A DNA stretch of 33,992 nucleotides from an uncultured Bacteroidales bacterium. Its GTDB lineage: Bacteria > Bacteroidota > Bacteroidia > Bacteroidales > UBA3824. Of this stretch, positions 17,485 to 25,433 are shown in pieces. Under the pieces are notes generated by a model that was not told the DNA's origin, did not search any database, and saw only the letters and a program-made list of their open reading frames with translations. The stretch covers positions 1-33,992 of the forward strand of contig CAMJWL010000015.1 in NCBI GenBank assembly GCA_946409405.1. Direction: 5' to 3'. Position 1 is the first letter of the stretch. The number at the start of each line of letters is the position of its first letter. The position numbers were made by a program, and so were the translations under genes.

Positions 17485-20052
17485 ATGAAAAAAGCAATTA
17501 TTTTTCTGTTTTTAATTTTGTGCGTGGTGCAGGTTTCGTCTGCCCAAAAACTCAAAAAAGCCTACGCACTTCTTCGTGCTGGTGAGTACGAGGAGGCTGA
17601 AAGCATGTTCAACAAGGCTTACAAAAGTCGGGTGGAGCCGGGTGCAACGTATTTTGCGCTTGCAACCATCAGGTTTGACACCGCGTCGGGTCGCAAAAAC
17701 AATCAGGCTGCATTCGACCTGTTCCAAAAGGCCAAGGACAAACTAATGCGCGAAGACCCCAAGAAACTCGACGCTTACAAGTCTACTTACGGCATGGACA
17801 TCAAGGCATCCACCTGCGACTCGATGATGAGGCTCTGCGCATTGCAGGATTTGGCTGGCGTATATCGCAATTTCCGCAATTATATATGCTCGGCTACCGA
17901 CACTGCATACCAAAAATTCATTGCAAAATACGGCAAGAAATACCCAGACCTCAAAGCAAAAATCTTATATTCAATAGATTCGCTCGACTACAAGATAGCG
18001 TGCTATTTTGCGAAAAAATGGATTTTTAGCAGTTCCGAACTCCGCAACAAGTGTATCAAGTGTTTTGACGAGATATGGGACGACCAACGTCCGCACCCGT
18101 TCAAGGATTCGGTGAAGACCGCCATAAAGGCTATCCAGCAGGAGATATACGACGAAATTGTGGCGGATGGAGCATATTGGATGATGGCAAGTTTCAGAAT
18201 GTATTTTGACCCAACGTATGCAAAGGAGTACAGGTATCTTTACAACGCTTTCTATTATTCCAACACTTATCCCTTTGAGGCACAGCCAAAAGACACGGCG
18301 TTGATGTGGAAAATCCGTCAGTTTGCAATCGATGATTCCCAGGAAAAATATGAAGAACAAAACCTCAAAAAATATATCAGGCAATTCGCGCCAACGCAGT
18401 ACGGTTTCAATCTATTGAAACACCTCACCCGCCCATATCTGGTGAAGAAGCAGTGGGAGACCGCCATCAATTATTATTTGGAATTTCGCGATGCATACGC
18501 GCCCAAGCGGGAGGCGATTGACAAGATAATCGGCATACTCAGTGAGAGCAATCCGCCTTCCTTCACTGACGAGCAGCGTCTGCCCGACCAAGTAAATTCG
18601 CCAATATATTTGAACGACTACGCGCCCGTCATCTCGCCCGACATGACGCATCTGTATTTTTGTCGCGATATGGATATGAGAGATGGGGCGGGGCAGGAGG
18701 ATATGTACGTATCTGAATACAAGGACGGCAATTGGACTGAGGCAAAGCCCATAGAACGTTTTGCCACGCTGTATTACAACGAAGCCACCGAGCATATCTA
18801 TCCCGACCAAAATATGATGGTGCTATTTAAGGGCGGCAAATTTTGGGTGTCGGAGATACAGGAAAACGGCACTTGGGGCGCGCCTTACAGGTTTGAGAGC
18901 AAGACCGACAAGTACGGCGAAAATGGTGTCAACGGCGGTCTTTGGCAGGCTGACGCATATTTCAGTGCCGACGGTCAAGTGATGCTTTTTGCGTCGTGGC
19001 GAGGCACTATCGACACCGTGAATGTAGGCGGTTTGGTAGAGAGAGACGAGTGGGGCAACATTGATATTTATGTGTCGGTCAAAGAGGAGGACGGACAATG
19101 GGGAGTGCCTTTCAGCATCGGCAAGACCATCAACACGCCATACACTGATAGGTCGCCGAGGCTGTCGCCGGATTTGAAGACGTTGTTTTTCACCTCCAAA
19201 GGGCATTATGGCTTGGGAGGATTGGACATTTTTATGTCGCGACGGCTCTCCGACACGTCGTGGACTGAGTGGTCTGAACCTGTAAATCTCGGCAGAAACA
19301 TCAACACGGCTTTCGACGAGGAGTTTTTCTATAACGCATACGACGGCAAGACGATTTTCTATTCCAAGTCAAACAGCAATGTGAACGACAACCAAGAAAT
19401 CTACACCGCCAAACTCCCCGAAAAATTCCGCGCCGAAACCACGTCGATACTTTCGGGCATTGTAACGGGCAGCGACGGACGTCCTATCCACTCAAACATC
19501 GTCTGGGAAGACCTCAACACTGGCACTTACCTCGGCAATCTGAAAAACGACCCTGTTACAGGCATTTTTTCGATAACATTGCCGCTCGGCAGGCAGTACG
19601 AATATTTTATCGAAGCAGATGGATATTTGCCGATGTCTGGTGTATTTGACACGCGAGATGCCACGGAATCGCAGTTTATGTCCGACAGCATCACCATCCA
19701 CTCCATCAACGAGATTATTGAGGACAGCCTTTGCGTTGTTATCAAAAATATCTTTTTCGATTTTGACAAGTACGACCTCAAACCTGAATCTATGGGCGAA
19801 ATCCGTCATCTTGCCAAATTCCTTGCCGCCAATCCCGACCTGACGGTGCAGATTGCGGGACACACCGACAATGTTGGCTCGGCTCAGCACAACCAGCAAC
19901 TTTCGGAAAACCGCGCCAAAGCCGTCAAGGACGCGCTCGTCGCCCTCGGCATCCCGGCTACTAAAATAGTTGCAAAAGGCTACGGCAGCACCCGCCCCGT
20001 CTCCAACGTCGATGCAGAAAACCGCCGCGTGGAGTTTTCTATTATACAATAA
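17485..20052 (+). CDS. PorE-like TPR/PD40/CRD/OmpA envelope protein
   Basis: 855 residues with a signal peptide (1-20, QVSSAQ). Domain order: TPR-like helices (about 22-120, and further helices to about 360), a PD40 beta-propeller (about 373-640, repeats with ISPDMTHLYF at 383-392 and LSPDLKTLFF near 560), a carboxypeptidase regulatory-like domain (about 653-725) and an OmpA C-terminal domain (740-855). Peptidoglycan-binding residues are present: D795 in GHTDN and R848 in ENRRVEF. This is the architecture of T9SS PorE from Porphyromonas gingivalis, which tethers the secretion machine to peptidoglycan. Many Bacteroidota encode several such proteins with other roles, and no T9SS core gene is in this window. 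The paralogue at 20070 follows by 17 bases, so they form an operon. Confidence 0.85.
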   Translation: MKKAIIFLFLILCVVQVSSAQKLKKAYALLRAGEYEEAESMFNKAYKSRVEPGATYFALATIRFDTASGRKNNQAAFDLFQKAKDKLMREDPKKLDAYKSTYGMDIKASTCDSMMRLCALQDLAGVYRNFRNYICSATDTAYQKFIAKYGKKYPDLKAKILYSIDSLDYKIACYFAKKWIFSSSELRNKCIKCFDEIWDDQRPHPFKDSVKTAIKAIQQEIYDEIVADGAYWMMASFRMYFDPTYAKEYRYLYNAFYYSNTYPFEAQPKDTALMWKIRQFAIDDSQEKYEEQNLKKYIRQFAPTQYGFNLLKHLTRPYLVKKQWETAINYYLEFRDAYAPKREAIDKIIGILSESNPPSFTDEQRLPDQVNSPIYLNDYAPVISPDMTHLYFCRDMDMRDGAGQEDMYVSEYKDGNWTEAKPIERFATLYYNEATEHIYPDQNMMVLFKGGKFWVSEIQENGTWGAPYRFESKTDKYGENGVNGGLWQADAYFSADGQVMLFASWRGTIDTVNVGGLVERDEWGNIDIYVSVKEEDGQWGVPFSIGKTINTPYTDRSPRLSPDLKTLFFTSKGHYGLGGLDIFMSRRLSDTSWTEWSEPVNLGRNINTAFDEEFFYNAYDGKTIFYSKSNSNVNDNQEIYTAKLPEKFRAETTSILSGIVTGSDGRPIHSNIVWEDLNTGTYLGNLKNDPVTGIFSITLPLGRQYEYFIEADGYLPMSGVFDTRDATESQFMSDSITIHSINEIIEDSLCVVIKNIFFDFDKYDLKPESMGEIRHLAKFLAANPDLTVQIAGHTDNVGSAQHNQQLSENRAKAVKDALVALGIPATKIVAKGYGSTRPVSNVDAENRRVEFSIIQ

Positions 20053-20069
20053 TAAAACATGATTTGAAA

Positions 20070-23000
20070 ATGAGAGTTTTGATATTAATATTGACGTTGA
20101 TTTTAACGGCGCAAATTTCCTCGGCGCAGAAGTTGCAGAGGGCTTTTGATATGATTTATAAGGGCGGCGACACGTTGGCGGCTCAAAAAATCTTAAAAAA
20201 ATCCCTCAAAAAGCATCGTGAAATCTACGCCGCGTACTATGGTCTCGGACTTTGCGCGATGAGTAGCAACCCAAAGGAAGCGTTTAACATCTTCAAGAAA
20301 GTGGACGCCAAATTTCGCATTTCTGCCAAGGATTTCAAGAAGTATATGCTTGTCAATTATGGAATTACAAGGGATTCGGCAGTATATAAGATAAACGAAA
20401 TTGCCGCCGCGCAACTCCGCCGCACCATCATGAAGGATTCTTCCGAAAGAGGATTTGCCGCTTTTATCCGAACATTCAAAGGTTGCGACCAAAAGTTCAT
20501 CAACCGAGCCACCGTGCTGATGGAGGAGGCGGCATATCGCGAGGCTAAGAAAGACCAGACCCTCGCCAAGGCCAAGCAGTTTACCGCCAACTATCCTTAC
20601 AGCCGCCGCCTCAATTACATCATGGAGTTCATCGACAGCGTGGAGTATTACAAGAGGTTGGAAAACGGCAACCGCGTTTCGCTTTTCAAATATATCGACG
20701 CTTACGAAAGGGGCAAACTGTTTTCGCTGAAGTCGGAGCGTATTCAGTTGCGCAATTCGTTAAAAAAAGAATATTACACTCAGGCTGGCTTGTTGTATGA
20801 ATATCTTCGCCCAAAAGATAGGCTCGATGATGAGTTCGTTAATAATTGGTGCAAGGAAGTATATTACAGCGGACATTGGCAGAGGCTGAGGTTTCTGTAC
20901 GACCGTCTGCCGCACGTCATGGTGGACACCATGCGACAGATGTATTACGCGGGCATCTACGCCGAGGTAAATTTTGCGATGCAGGAATTGTGGTCGTATT
21001 ATGGCAATGGCACGGAGGAATTTTACGCCCACAAGGATTCCATCTACGATTTTTACATCAGGCGTGGTGCACCGTCGCGGTTGGCGTTGAGGAGGATGCA
21101 GGAATTGTACAAGGATTATATGATTAACGGTCAGATAGACAGCGTGTTGGCTGTTATCAACCGTTACGAGCCGCTGTTCCCAAATTTTAAGGGCGAGATA
21201 GATGATCTCAAACGTCTCCTCTCCGAAAACAAGGATTCGTGCCGCCGAGTGCGCCTGCCCGACGTTATCAACGAGCCGCCGCTGAGCAAGCCTATCATCA
21301 AATATCTCGACGTAAATGGCCGCCGGGTGCCTTACATAGCCAATACGATTCAATTTGGGGAGTTTAAACTTTTTGACAGCAACAACAGGTATCCCGTAAT
21401 TTCGCCCGACGGTACGCGCCTTTACCTTACGCATTGGGATTACAAGACTTATAAGGTGAAGAAAAAAATAGAGTATGTGCATATAAAGTCTGGTAAGCGC
21501 ATCGTGGACGAATACGTTACCACCGACACTGTAAAATCGGGCATCGGTGTCTGTTATTCTGACTTCAAGGATGGACGTTGGCAGCAGTTGAAGCGCATAG
21601 ACGAACTCTTTAAGCAAGACAGCATTTTTATGGACACCATTTCTTATGGACCATTTTTTTACTCTATGAAAAATTATGACGACGTGCCTACACGTATTGC
21701 CTTGCAGTTTGTGCGTGACAAGAGTATTAATGCCGAGCGCACAGACGAAATAGGTGTTTATTACATAGGCGAGAAGCCAAGGGTGGTAGATTCGGTAACA
21801 ACATTTACGAGCGGCATCTCTGCCGACAACAATGTGATGTACGTAGTCCGTCCCGAAAAATTGCAGTGGGGTACGCCGAGAATCGATTCTAACGACCCGA
21901 GAGACTATGTATGTTCCAAGGTGGTGGAAGCGTCCAACAATATGGGACCCGACAAGTGGAGCGAGCCAAGAATGTGTGGCAAGTTAAACCATTATTATGA
22001 GGCGGTTCGCGAAAGAAATCCGCATCCATATTTTGGCAGCATGAACGCACATCCGTCGCCCGACAATAAGACGCTCTTTTTTGCGGCGGGCAGGGAGGGC
22101 GTACCTGGCTACCGCGAGGGGTTTACTGTGCCGGTGATTGTGTACGGCAGAAGGAAAATTGAGATGGCTTCCGCTGAGTTGTATATGCACCCTTTTGACC
22201 CAAAGGTGCTGGAGAAATCCCCAAAATTGTATTCCGACAAGGTTCCGTTGCCTAAAAACCAGCCACGTTTTTATCCTGACCTGTGGTTTTCGGTGCGGGA
22301 CGAGAATGGTGTTTTTAGTTATCCCGTCAACCTTGGCCCCGATGTCAACACCGAATATGGCGAATATTCGCCCGTGCTTGCCGCCGACAATAAGACGTTG
22401 TATTTCGTCTCAAACGGTCGCACTGGCATTGGCGGCACAGACATTTATATGTGCAAGCGTATGAAAGATGATTCGTGGGCGCATTGGTCGGCACCCGTCA
22501 ATCTCGGCAAGTACATCAACACGCCATACGACGAGCACGATTTTTCGATTACCGCTGATGGCAAAACCGCTTATTACACGTCGGAAGAGCCGTTGACGCA
22601 CCGTCAGATAGTCTATAAAGTGGATTTGCCGATGATTTTCCGCCCCGATACGATTGCCATTTATAAGGGTAAGATAATCAACCTCAGCGGCGAGCCTGTC
22701 AACGCCACCATCCGTGTCAACGACGACCTTAATAAGCGTGTCTATGCCCAATACCGCACTCAGCCCAACGGCGAGTTTTATTTTGGACTGCCGCAAGACC
22801 GTCCGTACCGTTTTGTGATTACAGCCAAAAATTGCGCCTCCGCTACTGACACTCTCGGCTGCTCTTCTGCTATGTCAATTGTAAAAAGACACGATTGGGT
22901 GCTGCCCGATTCTGTTGGCGTTTTTGAGAAGCATCTGCCATTTGTCTATGACCCCGAAGATGGTGTTAGCGAGATTCCATTCTTGAAAAATTACGACATC

Positions 23001-23180
23001 CCCGCCCTCGAAATCACTATCTATGAGCCGTACAAATCCACCGCCGAAGCCCGCATTGAGGAAGTGAAAAAGGCTTTTGCATCGGTGGTCAATGGGGAAG
23101 AGGATAGGATAACGACCATAATTAAAGTCGGCAAGAGCAAAGTGGAAGTAAGGGTGTTGGAGGCGGCAGTAGGGGAGTAG
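20070..23180 (+). CDS. PorE-like TPR/PD40/CRD paralogue lacking the OmpA domain
   Basis: 1036 residues from ATG 20070; a TTG two codons upstream is less likely. A signal peptide (1-19, QISSAQ) is followed by KLQRAFDMIYKGG, matching the upstream protein's KLKKAYALLRAGE. Helical TPR-like repeats run to about residue 420. PD40 blades follow (ISPDGTRLYL near 445; EYSPVLAADNKTLYF from 765; GTDIYMCKRMKDDSWAHWSAPVNLG parallels the neighbour closely), then a CRD (about 865-945). The last 90 residues show no OmpA motif (no FDFD, no HTDN). Instead they end in a short alpha/beta segment with repeated ITTIIKVGKSKVEVRV strands. It probably works with the upstream protein, which alone can bind peptidoglycan. 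Its specific partner is unknown. The 3' end is 16 bases from the convergent ATPase gene. Confidence 0.8.
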   Translation: MRVLILILTLILTAQISSAQKLQRAFDMIYKGGDTLAAQKILKKSLKKHREIYAAYYGLGLCAMSSNPKEAFNIFKKVDAKFRISAKDFKKYMLVNYGITRDSAVYKINEIAAAQLRRTIMKDSSERGFAAFIRTFKGCDQKFINRATVLMEEAAYREAKKDQTLAKAKQFTANYPYSRRLNYIMEFIDSVEYYKRLENGNRVSLFKYIDAYERGKLFSLKSERIQLRNSLKKEYYTQAGLLYEYLRPKDRLDDEFVNNWCKEVYYSGHWQRLRFLYDRLPHVMVDTMRQMYYAGIYAEVNFAMQELWSYYGNGTEEFYAHKDSIYDFYIRRGAPSRLALRRMQELYKDYMINGQIDSVLAVINRYEPLFPNFKGEIDDLKRLLSENKDSCRRVRLPDVINEPPLSKPIIKYLDVNGRRVPYIANTIQFGEFKLFDSNNRYPVISPDGTRLYLTHWDYKTYKVKKKIEYVHIKSGKRIVDEYVTTDTVKSGIGVCYSDFKDGRWQQLKRIDELFKQDSIFMDTISYGPFFYSMKNYDDVPTRIALQFVRDKSINAERTDEIGVYYIGEKPRVVDSVTTFTSGISADNNVMYVVRPEKLQWGTPRIDSNDPRDYVCSKVVEASNNMGPDKWSEPRMCGKLNHYYEAVRERNPHPYFGSMNAHPSPDNKTLFFAAGREGVPGYREGFTVPVIVYGRRKIEMASAELYMHPFDPKVLEKSPKLYSDKVPLPKNQPRFYPDLWFSVRDENGVFSYPVNLGPDVNTEYGEYSPVLAADNKTLYFVSNGRTGIGGTDIYMCKRMKDDSWAHWSAPVNLGKYINTPYDEHDFSITADGKTAYYTSEEPLTHRQIVYKVDLPMIFRPDTIAIYKGKIINLSGEPVNATIRVNDDLNKRVYAQYRTQPNGEFYFGLPQDRPYRFVITAKNCASATDTLGCSSAMSIVKRHDWVLPDSVGVFEKHLPFVYDPEDGVSEIPFLKNYDIPALEITIYEPYKSTAEARIEEVKKAFASVVNGEEDRITTIIKVGKSKVEVRVLEAAVGE

Positions 23181-23196
23181 TTACCCCCGAAATGTG

Positions 23197-24528
23197 CTAC
23201 ACCAATCCCCCGAAATATATTGGCAGACAACTCGTTTCGTCTTCCTTGCGATAATCTTTTGTGTATAGCAAAATTCTGTCTCCAATACGTGAGTGGAACT
23301 TTTCGCAGAAGGCATCTAACGATTTGTGCGACTTGTACCCTGATGATTTTACCTCTATCGGCACGAGTTTGTTTTTGCGCGAGAGAAGAAAATCTATTTC
23401 GTAGTTGTGCTTTCCGTTTTCAGTCGGGAAAGTGTAGTAATACAATTTGTTGCCAGATGCTTTGAACATTTGCGCCGCGAGATTTTCGTAAATGTAACCT
23501 AGGTTCGCGTCGAGTTTGTCTGTCAGGAGTTTTTCGTAGATGATGTTGTCGGTGTAGTCCTTGTCCCAAAAACATAACGTTACAAATAGTCCCGTATCTG
23601 CAAGGTAGATTTTGTAAGCGTCAAGCGAGTAGTTTAAGTTCATTCCGACGTGTGGGTCGGTAACGTGATATGCAACGTTAATCACTTTGCTTTCTGCCAT
23701 TTCGGAGACGAGGATGTTGGCATTGTCGCCGCGTCGCAGGTCTGTCGCCGACGAAATCATATAGCGCGATGCGTTGCCTGAGAGTTGGGCGGGGATGTTT
23801 TTGAAAATTGCCGATGCCTGTCCCGATGTGTCAATTTTGTTGAAATCTACATCGTAAAGACTTAGTATTTCGCGCTTTACGTTATCTACATCTTGAAGAT
23901 TGTTGGTTTTGATATATCTATCAACGGCTTGCGGCATACCGCCTACAAGCATATACAGTCGTAGGTCGCGCATCCAAAGACGATGTACGGCGTTGCCGGC
24001 GGCGCGTTTCATATCGTACATTTGGCGTTGTTGGTCAGGGGTAACGTCGTTGCCAATTGCCCAATAAAATTCTTCCAAATCCATCGGATGGAGCGTCATT
24101 TTCATTTCTTCGCTTGGTATTACGATGTTTTGGATGTTTTTGCGAATTGAGATTAGAGAACCTGTCTCAATGTAGTCGTAGCGTCCGTCTTTTACCAAAT
24201 GTTTGATTGCCTGACGCGCCAAAGGTTGGTTCTGCACTTCGTCAAAAACAATAACAGATTGACGTTCAAAGAGTTTTACTTTGTAAATCCCTTGCAGAGA
24301 GAGGAAAAAGTAATCCAAATCCATCATATCTTCAAAAAGTCGGTTCACTTGTGGCGATGTTTTGGAAAAGTCAATTAGAATGTACGATTTGTACTCTTTT
24401 TTTGCAAAAGTTTCCGCCAAAGTTGATTTGCCGACGCGACGTGCGCCTTCTATAAGAAGTGCATATTGCCCCTTCCATTGTTGCTTCCATTGAAGCATTT
24501 TGTCGTATAGTTTGCGCTTGAAAATCAT
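23197..24528 (-). CDS. AAA ATPase with DUF4143 and PD-(D/E)XK-like C-terminus
   Basis: 443 residues, cytoplasmic. Walker A G28-ARRVGKS (K34, S35), Walker B VIVFD96-E97, and a sensor-like ETGSLISI segment define the ATPase. A central helical part carries a winged-helix-like region. The C-terminal DUF4143 has the nuclease-like triad D379 (YEIDFLL), E392-x-K394 (PIEVKSS). The family is abundant and mobile in Bacteroidota and archaea, often near toxin-antitoxin or surface genes; its biochemical function is unsettled. Here it stands alone, convergent with the PorE-like paralogue. Its promoter is embedded in a 33-bp tandem array, suggesting autoregulation, though that is inference. The start MIFKRKLYDKM is typical of the family. 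Confidence 0.88.
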   Translation of the reverse strand: MIFKRKLYDKMLQWKQQWKGQYALLIEGARRVGKSTLAETFAKKEYKSYILIDFSKTSPQVNRLFEDMMDLDYFFLSLQGIYKVKLFERQSVIVFDEVQNQPLARQAIKHLVKDGRYDYIETGSLISIRKNIQNIVIPSEEMKMTLHPMDLEEFYWAIGNDVTPDQQRQMYDMKRAAGNAVHRLWMRDLRLYMLVGGMPQAVDRYIKTNNLQDVDNVKREILSLYDVDFNKIDTSGQASAIFKNIPAQLSGNASRYMISSATDLRRGDNANILVSEMAESKVINVAYHVTDPHVGMNLNYSLDAYKIYLADTGLFVTLCFWDKDYTDNIIYEKLLTDKLDANLGYIYENLAAQMFKASGNKLYYYTFPTENGKHNYEIDFLLSRKNKLVPIEVKSSGYKSHKSLDAFCEKFHSRIGDRILLYTKDYRKEDETSCLPIYFGGLV

Positions 24529-24555
24529 AATGCTGTAATTATTTAGTTTTCAGGG

Positions 24556-24586
24556 CAAAGATAATATGTTTTGCAGTTTTCTCAAA
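24556..24586 (-). promoter_or_regulatory. ATPase gene promoter whose -33 box lies in the first 33-bp repeat
   Basis: On the minus strand TTTG (24586-24583), 19 bases, TATCTTTG (24563-24556): a full consensus match. The TTTG belongs to the TTTTGAGAAAAC core of the promoter-proximal repeat unit. The leader to the start codon is about 20 bases. Confidence 0.7.
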
Positions 24587-24702
24587 ATTTTTTTCTCTGA
24601 AAATTGCAGTTTTCTCAAAATGTTTTTTGTCAGAAATTGCTGTTTTCTCAAAATGTTTTTAGCCGATTTTTGCAGTTTTCTCAAAATGTTGGTGTTTTGA
24701 AA
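24571..24702. repeat. Array of four exact-period 33-bp tandem repeats
   Basis: Units start at 24571, 24604, 24637 and 24670, exactly 33 bases apart. Each opens with TTGC(A/T)G followed by TTTTCTCAAAATGTT. The first 18-21 bases are nearly invariant: one substitution in unit 3 and one missing G in unit 1. The last 12 bases diverge between units. The array fills most of the space between the divergent ATPase and flavodoxin-like genes. It is too short in both repeat and spacer for CRISPR, and is better described as iteron- or operator-like. Confidence 0.93.
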
Positions 24703-24788
24703 TTGTAATATGTTGATTATCAATTGTATTTGTAATGCTTTAAACTTCCATCAAAACTGCGCGTCAAATTTAAAAAAAATGACTGCAA

Positions 24789-25412
24789 ATGAAGGTAATT
24801 ATACTTAATGGAAGCCCTAAGGCGGAGGGCAATACGGCGGTGGCGTTGCACGAAGTGGAAAGGACTTTGAACGCGCAAGGTATTGAAACTGAATGGATTC
24901 ACATCGGACATAAGAACATCCACGGCTGCATCGCCTGCAACAAATGTTGGGATTCGGGCGAATGTACTTTTGGCGATATTGTCAACGAAATATCCGCCAA
25001 GATGCGTGATGCGAGCGGATTGTTGGTAGGTTCGCCGGTGTATTTCGCGTCGCCAAACGGTACATTGTTGGCGTTGTTGGACAGGTTGTTTTATTCCAAC
25101 TTGCATACCGATTGGACGATGAAGGTTGGCGCGACGGTTTCGATTGCACGGCGCGGCGGCGCAACTGCAACGATGGATGTCTTGAACAAAGATTTCCTCA
25201 AAACCAATATGCCCGTTGTACCGTCGCAATATTGGAGCATCGCCCACGGCACGGAGCCGGGCGAAGTCGCAAAGGACGAAGAAGGTATGCAGACAATGCG
25301 TCAACTCGGTTTGAATATGGCGTTTATGATAAAATCGTTTGACCTCGGAATCAAACAATTTGGCTCGCCGAAAATCAAAGAGCCGCTCACCGAAACGCAT
25401 TTCATCAGATAA
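24789..25412 (+). CDS. Flavodoxin-fold NAD(P)H-dependent oxidoreductase with CX2CX2CX5C motif
   Basis: 207 residues, cytoplasmic. The N-terminal MKVIILNGSPKAEGNT (residues 1-16) is the FMN-phosphate loop of the NADPH-dependent FMN reductase/WrbA-like fold. Later GSPVYFASPNGTLLALLDR lines the flavin ring. C47, C50, C53 and C59 form a compact CX2CX2CX5C motif as in iron-sulfur flavoproteins, so a 4Fe-4S cluster next to FMN is plausible; in some relatives these cysteines do not hold iron. A role in electron transfer or quinone/disulphide reduction is likely; the substrate is unknown. It is divergent from the ATPase, across the 33-bp array, and convergent with the next gene (21-base gap). No clear promoter box was found. 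Confidence 0.82.
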   Translation: MKVIILNGSPKAEGNTAVALHEVERTLNAQGIETEWIHIGHKNIHGCIACNKCWDSGECTFGDIVNEISAKMRDASGLLVGSPVYFASPNGTLLALLDRLFYSNLHTDWTMKVGATVSIARRGGATATMDVLNKDFLKTNMPVVPSQYWSIAHGTEPGEVAKDEEGMQTMRQLGLNMAFMIKSFDLGIKQFGSPKIKEPLTETHFIR

Positions 25413-25433
25413 TTTCAATGGTAGCAATAATTG

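Noticed and set aside
17485-23180. Assigning the PorE-like genes as porE of a type IX secretion system
   Set aside because: Domain order matches PorE, but no PorK/L/M/N, PorV or T9SS C-terminal-domain protein is in the window, and such paralogues have other roles; left without a gene symbol.
23168-23186. Terminator between the PorE-like paralogue and the ATPase
   Set aside because: Only a GGGG/CCCC stem with an 8-base loop and no U-run; too weak to call.
24571-24702. CRISPR array
   Set aside because: Only four units; the conserved part is about 20 bases and the variable part 12, well below CRISPR repeat and spacer sizes. The promoter box lies in a repeat and no cas gene is nearby.
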